A DNA stretch of 64,000 nt, from assembly GCA_008360955.1 (NCBI GenBank), contig LUCM01006292.1:110190-174189 (forward strand), read 5' to 3'. This document shows positions 28,871-40,730 of this stretch, piece by piece; within the stretch, counting starts at the first letter, position 1, and each line of letters starts with the position of its first letter. The notes beneath the pieces are model-generated. The model was not told where the DNA came from, searched no databases, and saw nothing but the letters and a program-made list of their open reading frames with translations. The stretch comes from Fasciolopsis buskii (lineage: Eukaryota; Platyhelminthes; Trematoda; Plagiorchiida; Fasciolidae). Position numbers and translations under genes: made by a program.

Positions 28871-28991
28871 TCATATATTCTGGTCATGGGCATATGAAGA
28901 AGTATATTCCCTGGCCTTTGAGGCTCACTGCGCTAACATGGGGGAACAACCTATAACCGGTGAACTGATACGTGAAGTGGCACAGATTTAC
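28871..28991 (+). CDS. candidate exon with a CENP-B/Tc5-type DNA-binding segment
   Basis: A strong acceptor (TTCTCTTTTGTAG, ending 28870) and a good donor (GTAAGC from 28992) bracket 121 bases. They are open in one frame (phase 2 in, phase 0 out) and encode 40 residues. The peptide contains AYEEVYSLAFEAHC and then EQPITGELIREVAQIY. This resembles the second helix-turn-helix of CENP-B/Jerky/Tigger proteins, where an EEAL...W helix is followed by P-(V/I)-(T/S)-G, then (L/I)..EKA..(I/L)Y. It could be one exon of a domesticated transposase-like gene or a relic of a pogo/Tigger element. No partner exon is proven. The domain call is by pattern memory over a short stretch. Confidence 0.35.
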
Positions 28992-29894
28992 GTAAGCTCA
29001 TAACAGATCAGGTCGAGTGACAGGCCGGACGACAGCCATTAGCCACCTGGGATGGGAGCCCTTGATACTCCTGTTCGTAGAGGTCTAATTCATTTGAGTC
29101 CTATCGATGCACAGTAGATGATACGACGAGTCTCGGCCTCGGTGGGAGCTATGGTCGTCTTTTACAACTGCAAATTCCAAGGGCAAAAATAATGCCCATA
29201 CAGTGCATGGCTTCTCAAAAGCCATGAAAAGGGGATATGTGAACGATTTTTGGTCGACAATATAACAGCATATAGAACATACAACTGAAGTTCACATATG
29301 TGTTCTTAGGCTGTAGGTGCCCATCCTCCAGAATGGTAACACGTGCTTCGCTGTTACTTAGTGCACATGCACGCCGACAGTTCAATCGACCACCCAATTT
29401 TGCCATTCTCAAGGGTCACGTGTTGCGACGCATTACCAGCCCATGAGGGCTTACGAAATGAAATTTAATCACAACGTAACAACATATGTATTGGTAGAAA
29501 TACGGTGTAAAATCACACCAATAACTGGTGTTTGCGCTAATCTTTTTCAATAACTTTTTGGGCACTGTCTACATGGATTCGTGTGAGTCGGTTGTAAACA
29601 GATGGAATGAGTATCAGAGGATGACATGAACTTTTTGCAGTACCTCACTTTTTTGGATCGGTAGCCAGCCGATCACCATCTACTGGGCCTCACTTAGAAA
29701 AATTAACTGGTTCCCAGATTAACACCTATAATGCTTCCAGCTGACACTTAGTAACCATGTATACTCTGAGTTTGCCGTTGCTGATTTTAGATTAATTGAA
29801 ACAAAGAATTTTGATGTTTCATCTCTTATGGGGACGAGGTGTTTGGTAATACAGGAAGGTGGAAATCCCTCTGCTATTTTTTCTACCTCGAAGT

Positions 29895-30050
29895 TTTCAA
29901 TCGATCCTTTCCCCCAGCCGCTATCATCTGTGCTCTCCAACTACAGTAGGAAAAGCCAAGTTGAGCAGACACAACCGTATTTTTATTAATCGAAATCAAA
30001 TGGTTTTTACTGGTTTTCTGTGATCAACACTCGATCATCAGTTAGCTTAT
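29895..30050 (+). repeat. weak dispersed repeat, copy 1
   Basis: It resembles 49700-49835 in the same orientation. Shared blocks include GAGC(A/G)GACACAA, then TTTTTACTGGTTT and a following CACTCGATC-like stretch. Identity is modest and the boundaries are uncertain. Confidence 0.35.
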
Positions 30051-31189
30051 CAAAGGCGTTATCAGTGCAATATTATGACAGGTGCATTGATCTTTGGCCA
30101 AGGTAATGGGTGCGGCGAGTCAGCATGCCTTACCTTATAAAGGGTGTCCGAAATAATGGGTAAATTCTCTCACAAAAATGGGAGATGGAATGTTTAGCCC
30201 TTTTTAATGGCACTGTGAAGGCGACTGTCTTCCTTATGCACATAATGAATTTTCCACCTCCATCAGAGGGCTTTTGTTAAGCATTATTTCAACCCTAGTC
30301 CTGTTTGAATTAAAACTTTGAGACCTGTTGAACATGTACACTGAATGTGTTCTAGCGCGTGCAATCGGAATTCATGTTCCTACGTCAAATACCAACAAAC
30401 GTTACTAAGGCCAGTTTATTGAGCCATTGCGTGGGGCGTCCCCAGATGACCTTGACGTAAATGCGCACTTTGGTTCAAATCGCGGTTTCCTCTCATTGAA
30501 GATTCTTTTATTCCTTCTCGTAAATTATTGGGAAAGTTTTGTTAATTTAGGATTTCTGGGCTGTAAACAGAATTTTGACCTGGTGCGATATGTTTAATTG
30601 CGAGCAGAATATTCGACTAACGACGGACTTCTATGAAGTAATTGACTTGGTTTATGTTTGTAAATATAGGACAAATTTAAACATTCTTCCTACCAAGTCA
30701 GTGAAATTTTCCCAGCTCTTCAGGTTTCTATCATGACCAGATGTGTTCACATTTGCCAACTGAGGTCACTCAGGTTCAGCTGAACACAAAGTAGGATGAG
30801 ATTAGATGCAATCCAAGTAAAATGAAAATAAATCCATGATGCTGATACTCAGGTAAGCAACTCGGAAATATGGAAAATATGGGTAATGACGTGCTTCGAG
30901 CTGCATCACTTTCGGCGAGTGTTGTACTTTAGTGTAAATGTACATGAACCAGGCAGCACCCCGTAAGGATCAGGAATATGAGCGGACTTGTGCCAGACTC
31001 TAGTTGAGGGCGAAACCCCCGAAGCTCGTGGAACATACATAGGCGAGCAGGTTTCTATCCACTGAAAACAGTTGGGTGTCCTAGGTATTCATTCGACCGG
31101 AAACTGAAGGACATTTATAACTGTTGCTTTCTATTCGGGAAGTCGAACGTTTTACATAGGTCGATTTTTTGGCTTGTCCGTCGCAATGC

Positions 31190-31270
31190 GGTTTCTTAGT
31201 TAATCTGGTAGGGTGCACGTGATATCATACACTGGGAAGTATCGTTTCATAGATTCGAATCCCGTCAGAG
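31190..31270 (+). mobile_element. possible tRNA-like SINE head
   Basis: TAGTTAATCTGG (31197-31208) fits an A box and GATTCGAATCC (31252-31262) is a near-perfect B box. The spacing is 11 bases longer than usual, which a long variable arm could explain. Confidence 0.35.
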
Positions 31271-32178
31271 TCAATCCAAGTTAACATTTGATTATTCTTA
31301 ATTTTCGGAATCGAGTTTCAACTGACATTATTAATTTTCCAATAAAACAATTTCAAAACTGTCTTCCAAAAGATCCAACTACGGAAACAAATTCTCTAGC
31401 ATTTCCGATAACATAATGACTAGAGTAGCAATATCTCAGGCGTACAAAACTAAGGAAACAAGTAAAAGCGTGGATGTCGACAAAGTGGGTTTTCGAAAGC
31501 ACTCTTTAAATTCCTTGAACTATCCACCTTCCAGCGTAGCTCAGAACGAGAGATACACATCATCCTATGAATCGGGATATCATACCCGAAATGGAAACAC
31601 AGTCCTACATTGGTTTGCTAAGGCACTTTTCACCAGGCATGCGCAAAAATGAGTCATTCTCACAAAACCCAAAAATCATTCAACGGTGATTACACCTCGG
31701 CAATGTTTCTTAGTCGTTGAAGATGAAATTTTGAAATTCCACCTTTGAATTGCACATTTGCCAGCCGCGTGACTCTGGTTTCCATTGGGCAATTCTTCTC
31801 TGGGCTTGCTTACTCACCGGCTGAATCATGCATCAAATATGTCTGTAGGGCAGATTTGGACAACACCCATTCACTACACTGCACACAACGTTTGCTCCGC
31901 TGTCATCCGGTACTACATCCCGGATTTCACGCCGTATAATCGTGTTCATTAATACGCACGAAAGCTCTACCGCTCCCCAAACTAAACACAAAACCAGTAG
32001 GATCTGATTTAAACTTCGTTCTATGAATGTGAACTTTCTTCTTCCGTTATTTCATGGCCTGGTGATAGTTTTGTTCAGAATTCCCATACATCTGCTTATC
32101 TATTTCTATCTCCAAAACAGCGGTTTCTAGCAGAGGCTTTGAAACTTAAATGTTAATAAATTTGTCCGGACCAAACGA

Positions 32179-32429
32179 CGTAAGGAGTGTATCGAAAAAT
32201 CGATGCGCCATGTATTGGTTTTTATTGTGAACGATATAATATTAATAACACAGCGTTGTTGGTAGATGTAATGCGCCAACGTTTCGACTACCGTGGGTAG
32301 TCTTTCTCAAGGCAAGTTTTACAATCAAATGCTTTGATTGTAAAACTTGCCTTGAGAAAGACTACCCACGGTAGTCGAAACGTTGGCGCATTACATCTAC
32401 CAACAACGCTGTGTTATTAATATTATATC
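32179..32429. repeat. palindromic repeat block, left of the assembly gap
   Basis: The 97-base arm 32233-32329 is followed by the spacer TGC and then by its exact reverse complement at 32333-32429. The arm continues leftwards to about 32179 as a longer single copy that is also present, divergent, at 62769-62923. The block therefore holds two copies of one dispersed repeat joined tail to tail at the TTTGATTGT end. The family is unidentified. Each arm contains a perfect 7-bp hairpin, GACTACC with GGTAGTC, beside GAAACGTTGG. Confidence 0.9.
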
Positions 32430-33127
32430 NNNNNNNNNNNNNNNNNNNNNNNNNNNNNNNNNNNNNNNNNNNNNNNNNNNNNNNNNNNNNNNNNNNNNNN
32501 NNNNNNNNNNNNNNNNNNNNNNNNNNNNNNNNNNNNNNNNNNNNNNNNNNNNNNNNNNNNNNNNNNNNNNNNNNNNNNNNNNNNNNNNNNNNNNNNNNNN
32601 NNNNNNNNNNNNNNNNNNNNNNNNNNNNNNNNNNNNNNNNNNNNNNNNNNNNNNNNNNNNNNNNNNNNNNNNNNNNNNNNNNNNNNNNNNNNNNNNNNNN
32701 NNNNNNNNNNNNNNNNNNNNNNNNNNNNNNNNNNNNNNNNNNNNNNNNNNNNNNNNNNNNNNNNNNNNNNNNNNNNNNNNNNNNNNNNNNNNNNNNNNNN
32801 NNNNNNNNNNNNNNNNNNNNNNNNNNNNNNNNNNNNNNNNNNNNNNNNNNNNNNNNNNNNNNNNNNNNNNNNNNNNNNNNNNNNNNNNNNNNNNNNNNNN
32901 NNNNNNNNNNNNNNNNNNNNNNNNNNNNNNNNNNNNNNNNNNNNNNNNNNNNNNNNNNNNNNNNNNNNNNNNNNNNNNNNNNNNNNNNNNNNNNNNNNNN
33001 NNNNNNNNNNNNNNNNNNNNNNNNNNNNNNNNNNNNNNNNNNNNNNNNNNNNNNNNNNNNNNNNNNNNNNNNNNNNNNNNNNNNNNNNNNNNNNNNNNNN
33101 NNNNNNNNNNNNNNNNNNNNNNNNNNN
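32430..33127. other. assembly gap (698 N)
   Basis: The run of N has a palindromic block ending exactly at each edge. Long open frames that cross it on both strands are artefacts of the unknown bases and encode nothing. Confidence 0.99.
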
Positions 33128-33324
33128 GATATAATATTAATAACACAGCGTTGTTGGTAGATGTAATGCGCCAACGTTTCGACTACCGTGGGTAGTCTTT
33201 CTCAAGGCAAGTTTTACAATCAAAGCATTTGATTGTAAAACTTGCCTTGAGAAAGACTACCCACGGTAGTCGAAACGTTGGCGCATTACATCTACCAACA
33301 ACGCTGTGTTATTAATATTATATC
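33128..33324. repeat. palindromic repeat block, right of the assembly gap
   Basis: The arm 33128-33224, spacer GCA and arm 33228-33324 form a 197-base palindrome. It is the exact reverse complement of 32233-32429, since only the central TGC/GCA differs. The two blocks touch both edges of the N run. This may be a real nested inverted structure or a scaffolding artefact caused by identical palindromic contig ends. Confidence 0.9.
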
Positions 33325-33839
33325 ATTCACAGTTAATAAATTTGCTTACAAGAAGTATAAAAACAGCAAGTGCAACTTATACATCACAGTTCCCCCAGGA
33401 TTGGATCAATATGCTTGCAACATGCACAGTTCGTTTGGAAAATTTGGTCTCTCTTATGAAGACATTTTTTCACTAATGCTAACCACAAACGGTAAAACAT
33501 ATTCGGACAGGTCACACACCCACACAAGCCGACAACTTCATTTTCTGTGAATCACAGCCAAAGACGTTTTTCCTTTTTCACATTTTAACGTCAAAACCCT
33601 TAGCGCTGTGTTCGAGCTGTTCGAATACAAAGTACAACAGTCCCTCTGATATTTACACCACGAAATAGGTCAAGTGAATAAGAGAATTCTACGATCTCTC
33701 GACTGATTAGACTCACTACATTGTCTCCTAGGATGGCTTATCTCCACCAAGATAGTTTGCTATTTTGTCTTTTACGTTATACTTCCTTTATTATTGGAAT
33801 AAAGGGTGCCGCGGTCAACAGAGGGGAAGTTGGCCGTTG

Positions 33840-33910
33840 ATGGGGGACTCGAACCCGCGAAATTCACGCCCAAACACCACGATCTAATCCGTTCGACCTA
33901 ATAGGTCCAA
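33840..33910 (-). mobile_element. tRNA-like SINE head, minus strand
   Basis: Read on the minus strand, an A-box-like GGTCGAACGGATTAG (about 33885-33899) precedes a B box GGGTTCGAGTCC (33845-33856) with tRNA-like spacing. It looks like a Leu/Ser-type tRNA relic. No paired acceptor stem is evident. Confidence 0.5.
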
Positions 33911-34229
33911 TAAGAACAACGGATTTCGAACTTTATGCGGTTAGAAACTGTGAGGTGCTGATGAATTATTCCCCTCGGTCCTTGCAGTCCACTAATTCCA
34001 GTTGATCCTCGGTTTATTTTCACAGCTCGACTGGCGTACACGAACTGAGGCAATGGTCCATGAAAAAAAGAGATTTCAAAATGCATCTTAGAACAGTATG
34101 CAAGTACTGAATGAACCACGCATAACTTTCCGTTAGTGATAGGGTCATGCTAAAAGCCAAATAGTCCCATGCCAAGTGTAGTGGACTCCTCTAGTGGGAA
34201 CGTCCCACGGACAAGTTTTTTGTTTTTTT

Positions 34230-34247
34230 GGGGGGCGGGGGGGGGGG
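34230..34247. repeat. G-run (near-homopolymer)
   Basis: Seventeen G with a single C, next to T-runs. It is prone to length errors and could form a G-quadruplex-like structure. Confidence 0.85.
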
Positions 34248-35925
34248 AATTCTCATCATGCGTTTAATCAGAAAGTAGATCTTTCACAGAGACTGTTCAA
34301 TTCCGTCTCTTCTTTAGTAAACTGGCAAGCGTATACTACTGACTGTACTATAAACGCCTCATCCGGCTCAATCAGTATTGGTAATTCGACTCGCTTCTCT
34401 TAGTAGCGTATCATTTAGAGTCAGGTGGGTGGGCTGGTGCTCGTTATCGTTCATTCGGACTGTCAATCACGGATCCGAAAGCAGCGAGTTCCAAAGCGGC
34501 ATTTCGGATTCTGCATGAGTGGCTTTTCATGCGATAATCGCAGATCATGAACAGTTCAAGATATTGCAATATATGGTCTGGCACAGTCAGCAGGCTGCCC
34601 AAACATCACGTTTGATGACAGATATGAACCTACCTAGCTCATTGTTGGTGATGCTTATGATGCATTAAAAAACCTAACTTCTGATTAGCACCAAGTTAAA
34701 TGTATCATCTTTATTCAAATGCCCAGAAATTGTGGGTACATTGCGAAATGGTTCCGCGAGCTTCCCATTCGGAGCTCAATAATCTTTTAGTTGGCATGAA
34801 AACTAAATATTACACCAGCTTAATCAGCTATCTTGGAAACCATGGGCCCTTCATACGTAAAGCAACCCCTTCTAGATGTGCATGGATTTTATTAGTACGT
34901 CGTACTTACCGCTGTCCTAAAAACGACCATTTTCGTACTTAACTAAGAACTAGGAAAAGGCTAAAAATGTAAGCTGCCACGGAATGAAATTCATTCGCCA
35001 TCCATTCCAAAAAGACATGAAAAAATCAATGGGAAACATTTTAACCAAAGAGTTGTTATCAGTTATTTTTACCGACAGTGCCACCTCGACTAGTGATGAA
35101 ACGTTTGCCATCTAAATACCGTGCCCAAGGAACACATCCCTATGGAAACCAGCAACCTGAGCTGCGGCCAAAAACATTTTCCAAATCCGCTCTGTTAAAA
35201 CAACTCTTTGGTGATATAATTCCGCGGTACACTGGGAGTTGCGCCGTCAATTATGAATCAAATAGAGATCGTGACTGGGGGCTTCAAGTTTGATGTGATA
35301 TGCATCCATCGAAATTAGTTCATTTTGCGAACGAATTTGCAATAAGTCACAAATTTCTATTCACTGTTGTTTGTGGTGCATTCTTCACCAGATCTGTGTG
35401 CATCAACATGTTCACGCTTCATTTTCGCTGAATGGTGAATTTGTTACTTTAGAAATTCCATACACGGTCTGATGTGTTCTTCACACATACGCACGCATTC
35501 AACAGCACATTGCTTACCCAGCGTACAAGCCCACGTGATTTGCCGAGTATGACTGGTTTAGATTTTCTTGGTTGAGTCACGTGGTTATACAGTTTTCCCC
35601 CTTGTGAGTAGTAGTCCTCAGCCGCACAGTAACGCCTTAATACCCTGTGTTAAAATTGGAATTCTTCAAAAAGTAACGGTGTAATATTTTGCGTTGCATG
35701 TTTCCGAAATTATGATTTCCTTGATCGTTGGACAGAGGAGCGTAGATCGGGGAGTCAAAAAACAACTTAAACTGTAATGTTGACTTTCCTCTTGAGTTCC
35801 ACCGATGCACACTGGTTAGGTGACCTTAGAACTTTTCGCTTATGATCACGGCCCAAATGGGCAGATAACTAGTTTATAAATCGGGATATGAGAACGGCTT
35901 GGAGGCAAGCCGTTTTTCTTTTTAG

Positions 35926-36129
35926 AATACCAAAGCACTATTGAATGACTATCCACGGAGTAAAGCTTCAGTGGATGCAACCAATAGTTCAATTGATGAT
36001 AACGGTCAGAGCGATCACGGGGGCCGTAACCTTTCTGGAAGGTATCAAAGTGGGGATCCCCATAGTAGCGAGCATGGAGTAATCAAGACTAATGGCCATA
36101 TCAGTGACGACAACAGGAGCAACAATTAA
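35926..36129 (+). CDS. candidate terminal exon, hydrophilic
   Basis: A strong acceptor (CGTTTTTCTTTTTAG, ending 35925) precedes a phase-0 open frame of 67 codons to a TAA at 36127. The product is Ser/Asn/Asp/Gly-rich without a recognised domain. Its phase matches the donor at 28991, but any link is speculative. The end of the frame runs into AGCAACAA-type low-complexity sequence. Confidence 0.18.
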   Translation, partial: NTKALLNDYPRSKASVDATNSSIDDNGQSDHGGRNLSGRYQSGDPHSSEHGVIKTNGHISDDNRSNN

Positions 36130-36538
36130 CAGCGGCAGCAAAAGCAACAAAACATTCGTTTGGGTCAGACGCCCAAAATGCTTGCATCTAGAAATGTAAA
36201 GTTCCGCTGTTTCACTGGCTACGAGTTTCAGGCCTTTGTACTGAGATCTAGCAATATCCAATTGGATAGAAACTAAGGTGTGTACGAATTACTCTGCTAT
36301 GTCGCATGATTCCGGGGGAAGCGTACCGTGATCACTGGCCGCCTTCTTTCGTCATCACCGGTGACCTTGTGTTTGTGTACTTGAAAATCTTCCTACTGTT
36401 TGCCCAGTATTCTGTGTACGGTGAGAGTTGAAAGCAAATTATGGCACAAAAAAGGGCCTTAGTATTTTGACTTGATTCATTCACATCCGGATAACGAGAC
36501 AAATTAATCTTGCTAATCAGTGTTCCCGAATCCTACAG

Positions 36539-36781
36539 TCAATGTTTGTATGCAATACAAACCGAGGCTTTAAGATTACACGCCCGAACACCATCAACTA
36601 GTGGGACTTCATCCGCCCAGTCGGCAGCGTAGCGATGTGGTAAACGCTTGGCAATATTGGAGATCTGACGCGTCATCACAATGTTCAACCTGGGCCCCCC
36701 TGCAGCTACAAGTTTCCTGGTCAAGTGAAATAAGGGTCTAATATCTGGGGATGTCTTATGACAGGGGCAAGTAGTTTCCAC
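36539..36781 (-). pseudogene. protein-like minus-strand fragment, possible retroelement Gag relic
   Basis: On the minus strand an open frame of 80 codons runs from a good acceptor-like TTCATATTTTAG to a TGA. Two adjacent stretches look protein-like in different frames: LLAPVIRHPQILDPYFT, then after a frame change LTRKLVAAGGP and ISNIAKRLPHRYAADWADEV. This suggests one decayed coding sequence with a frameshift near 36.72 kb. The RLP..YA.DWA pattern recalls BEL/Pao-type Gag proteins, but I cannot confirm that. Confidence 0.25.
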
Positions 36782-37569
36782 CTAAAATATGAATAAAAAG
36801 CATTAAATGAAGATCAGTATATGTTGACCTGTTAGTCCAATCAGCAGTACTTTTGCGGTAAGTGATTACTTCCTTTATGATCGACACTGATAGCTGATAG
36901 TTGAAATAGACCGGAATAAAATCATCAGGCATTTACACTACGATATCTTAGCTAGCCGCATAGAAGAATTTTCGTTCCCTGTTCCTTCTTCGTTCGGGTG
37001 TTTACACGAGGTATTGAAGAGCGCTGTGGACCAAACGAGAACTAGTGAAAAAATCCACAAGTTCCTACCCGAAATTAAGATTCCATGCTTCATAAAATCC
37101 TAGAAACAAGCAAAATCATTCGTGATCAACACCAAGTTTTGAAACAATTTTGGTATTCGAGCGAAAAAACCGAGGTAGTATGCTTTTGACGATTTGTTTT
37201 GTATTTTATCTTCGAGATACTTCCCTATTCCCGTTAGCTGATGGAAATGGGGATTTGTAGAAAAAAAAATAATCATTTTCTGGAAAAGTGCACGCAAGCA
37301 TTATGTGTTTACTGACGATGTTTGTTAGTTTTGACCGCCGGTCAGATACCTGACTAAGCCGAGAATGCGCAGTGGTCGCATAACACGCAGAAACGGTTGA
37401 CACATTTTCGGATTTTATGTTTCACTATCTCAGTTCTTTCTCTCTCCTTCTCTTGCATATACTATTTGGTCTCAATATTTGTCTATGCCGTTAACAGTCG
37501 GTTCAAGTGGTTGCGCATCGGGCAACTTGAAAATTTGCATTCTGCATCATGCTCTGATCCACATGACCG

Positions 37570-37651
37570 TCACACACACGCGCGCGAGAAAACACATACA
37601 TGCATACATACATACATGCACACACACACACATGCAAGCACACACATGCAA
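37570..37651. repeat. compound CA / CATA microsatellite
   Basis: CA runs are mixed with CG and ATACATAC units. Open frames here give only His/Thr-rich repeats. Confidence 0.9.
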
Positions 37652-37750
37652 CGAGAAGAACATTACAGACTGCTTCGCTGACAATACTTGATGATAGGGA
37701 TTCGGATAAAAACGAGCGAACATGATAAATATGATGGTGATGATAAATAT

Positions 37751-37759
37751 GATGACGAC

Positions 37760-37799
<40 letters not shown>
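37751..37799. repeat. (GAT)n microsatellite
   Basis: About 16 GAT/GAC units within a longer GAT-rich stretch (about 37733-37850). The Asp-rich plus-strand frame and Ser-rich minus-strand frame are by-products of the repeat. Confidence 0.95.
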
Positions 37800-39379
37800 T
37801 CAATGGTGATGATGGTTCGGATGATGTTAGCGATTCAGAAGATGGTGATATTACCAATATTGTGAGGATCATGGCCTCCTTGTTGCTAAATGGTGAAATT
37901 TACATATGCATTCCTGGGAGGATAAGTGCTGAGTTCATGTGAAAACACTTTAGAGGTTACCCAATCCTTAGCGGGACTAGACTGAAGGTTTTCCTGGCAA
38001 CTTAGCGTCTTTGACAGTTGCCTGATAGCCAGTGGTTTTTGACTGTGATCCACTGGTGATCACTAAGAGCCTTGGATGGTGGGAATAGATTATGAACTAA
38101 GAACGCTTTAATCAATAGCCTCCAGCTAATTCCAGAATATTCACTTTCGCGTAAAACGAGCATTTAGGCGAGCTAACCAGACCTCTGATGGTCATGCGCA
38201 GTTGATTTTTATCTCCACATGCAAATTTGCGCAAATGAGCTAACACTCGACCTTATACAAACACTTCGGTCTTATCAAATGGGATGCTTCTGACAGCTTG
38301 GGTTTGCCAGCGGCGGAACCGCTAAGAATTTTATTTCAGTCATCTCCTTCGGTATGTCATCTGCAACACTATCTCAGTTCACACGAGATTACACTGTTAT
38401 AAAGTTTTAGTTGTATACACGTTTACTGAAACCTGTCAAATCCTATTTGCCTTTTCCTGAGGTTCATAGTTGTGCCCGTAAGTAAGCTCAAATTCGTTAT
38501 TTCAAATATTTCAGGAATCGATTTTGGTAGAGTGTTCCACCCCTTTTATCCATAAATGACGTTACTTATCATTCCTAATAAGTGTGAAGCCCAACTCGCT
38601 ACTGAAAACATCATCGCAATGTAGAAGAACTCTATGTGTATCAGCATATCACTCGGTCCAAGTGAACTCTTTTATTTCTCGTCCATTCAAAGAACGTACT
38701 TTTTGTAGCTTTCGACCAAGTGAATGATATTCGGTTCGCGACATCCATGAAGTCCTACTAAACTCATCTGCTTTGCACGAAAAATTACTAAAAGGAAATT
38801 AGTTAGCGTGGACTCATCGAAATGATCCCAAGTAATGCTGCTACCCGCGGCTAAACCCTACGCGAGTTCTGTATGTAATCATATTATCTAGTATCGATTT
38901 AATTACGTAGACCTGAGTCGCCTATTATTTTTCTACTCTGTTTTACATCGAATACGACGTAGACAAAACTAAAAATTTTGCAACATTTTCGAAGCTATCA
39001 CCTGTGTGAGTTGTGTACATGCCTCCCTCAAGTGATGCGTTTTAGACTCCTTATACCGATCTTTTCACCAAACTTATCCCAGATGGAACGGGAAAATAAT
39101 GAATTGACCGGTAAGCAGTTTACATGGGGAAATTGACAGTCCCCTTGTTTTGGCTATGGGCGCATATCTCCAGGTAACCGGAACAAAACTAAAAAATAGA
39201 ACTGGGGTTGGTTTTCTATAAATTCGAGAACTAAACAATTTCCTGGTTGTTACTTTGTAAACTGGCATCCCTGCACTATCAAAGGGTTAATTTAGGACGG
39301 ATAATGTCGAATTGGAAGCTGTTCAGTTCAATGACAAATGAATTTGTTCTTATGAATTATTCCCGCCACTTAAGCTCAG

Positions 39380-39460
39380 CTGACTGGCCGCCTATTGGAC
39401 TGCTGATCGCCACTACAATGGGTGTGGTCGGGTTTATTCTGTTAGTTAGTGTACAGCGAT
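39380..39460 (+). CDS. candidate 81-base transmembrane exon
   Basis: An AG acceptor (CTCAG, ending 39379) and a GTAAGA donor at 39461 bracket 81 bases, phase 1 on both sides. They encode DWPPIG, then a hydrophobic stretch LLIATTMGVVGFILLVSV, then QR. A symmetric 1-1 exon carrying one transmembrane helix followed by basic residues is typical of single-pass receptors. No neighbouring exon that would confirm it was found, and such combinations arise by chance. Confidence 0.2.
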
Positions 39461-40730
39461 GTAAGACAAGTTCCTTTCCGATAACGCCACTGATAATTGT
39501 GAATTATCGATTGTCGTTCTGTTCTCCACCTGATCTGATTTAGAATAGTACCGTCAATGCGTTTCGACTGGTGGTATTCTGTGTCCTATGCACGAATAAC
39601 CCTAAGGTTTTCGTCTGGAAATTTCGGGTTTAACAGCTAACAGGACTAGCACTATTCCTTGATCTCCAGTGGACAGCGCGTGACAATGCCACTGTCATGA
39701 CCAGTGCGGACGCCACTGGGAATCATTTAGGATTGTTGTGTATTCTCAAGCATTGCTAGTGTCCCTGGGTGTCTCGTTCTGACAATTATTATTCTATATA
39801 CTGTATTTCGATGCGGCGGAAAAGCTCAAAGTGAAATCTTTCCAAGAACAGTATGTTCATAATTGCGAAGCGAAAATCAATGTTGCAAATTTTCTTTTTA
39901 GTACTTTGTATTACTGCTTGAAACGGAACATTTTCACATATGTTTGCAATTATTAGCAATTCATTATAATTCTGCCAGTGAAATGAAATCAGCAACATTT
40001 GATTCGCAAACGACTGAACACAGTTTCTGTTTGGTGACAGAGGGGCACGGTAGTAGATAATTTACTACCTTAGATTAGTCCTTTTACTTTATTGATCAAT
40101 CAACAATTTCAAATTGGTTCGGTCAGCTGGCGTTTGTTACCTTTCTCCTTGCGCAGCGTTAGCATGATTTCCCAACTTTTACATCTAGAATTCCACATCA
40201 GACTTGGCCAATATAAAATTGTTTTTTGGATCACACACTTCACGTACAGACCTCAGACCCTCAGGTGAACTCTATACACAAGGAGAACCAAGCTGTAAAT
40301 TCGCTCGGTGGATATATTCCGTTGTTGACCTCAATGAACGTGAAATTCGAGTCTGATAGGGTCGACCGGATGATCTGTGATCCGTGTATGAACGGTGTAA
40401 ACCAGACGGATGTCAGCCAAACATAATCCGCTTAGGTACGCATGAAAATAGTTGAACGGTCTGACGGTAAACTAGTACTTTCCGTAATTCATGGTACTCA
40501 GCTTGACCTAAACTGTTCCCTAAATTGTGAAGAGTTCCGGCTCTACCTGCTATTACTTAATTCACTGCATGCAGCCCGATTTCGATGCACGTAGCGCTGG
40601 ACTGTTTACGTTAGAGACAGTTATTTCACTCCTCTCTTGTTTCCTTCCTATTCGTTCCGCTCAGCAGATTGGGAGAACAAATTAATGTACCGCGGTTCAG
40701 TTTGATTGTACAGGGGAAGACAGATTTGTG

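Noticed and set aside
32333..32429. Hammerhead ribozyme
   Set aside because: The stem plus GAAAC is suggestive, but the required CUGAUGA box is not present (CUUGAGA instead) and no clear cleavage triplet is placed correctly.
32362..33195. Open frames of 249-270 codons crossing the gap on both strands
   Set aside because: They consist almost wholly of unknown bases, and their ends are the palindromic repeat.
37663..37942. Asp-rich and Ser-rich proteins at the GAT repeat
   Set aside because: They are translations of a trinucleotide microsatellite on the two strands.
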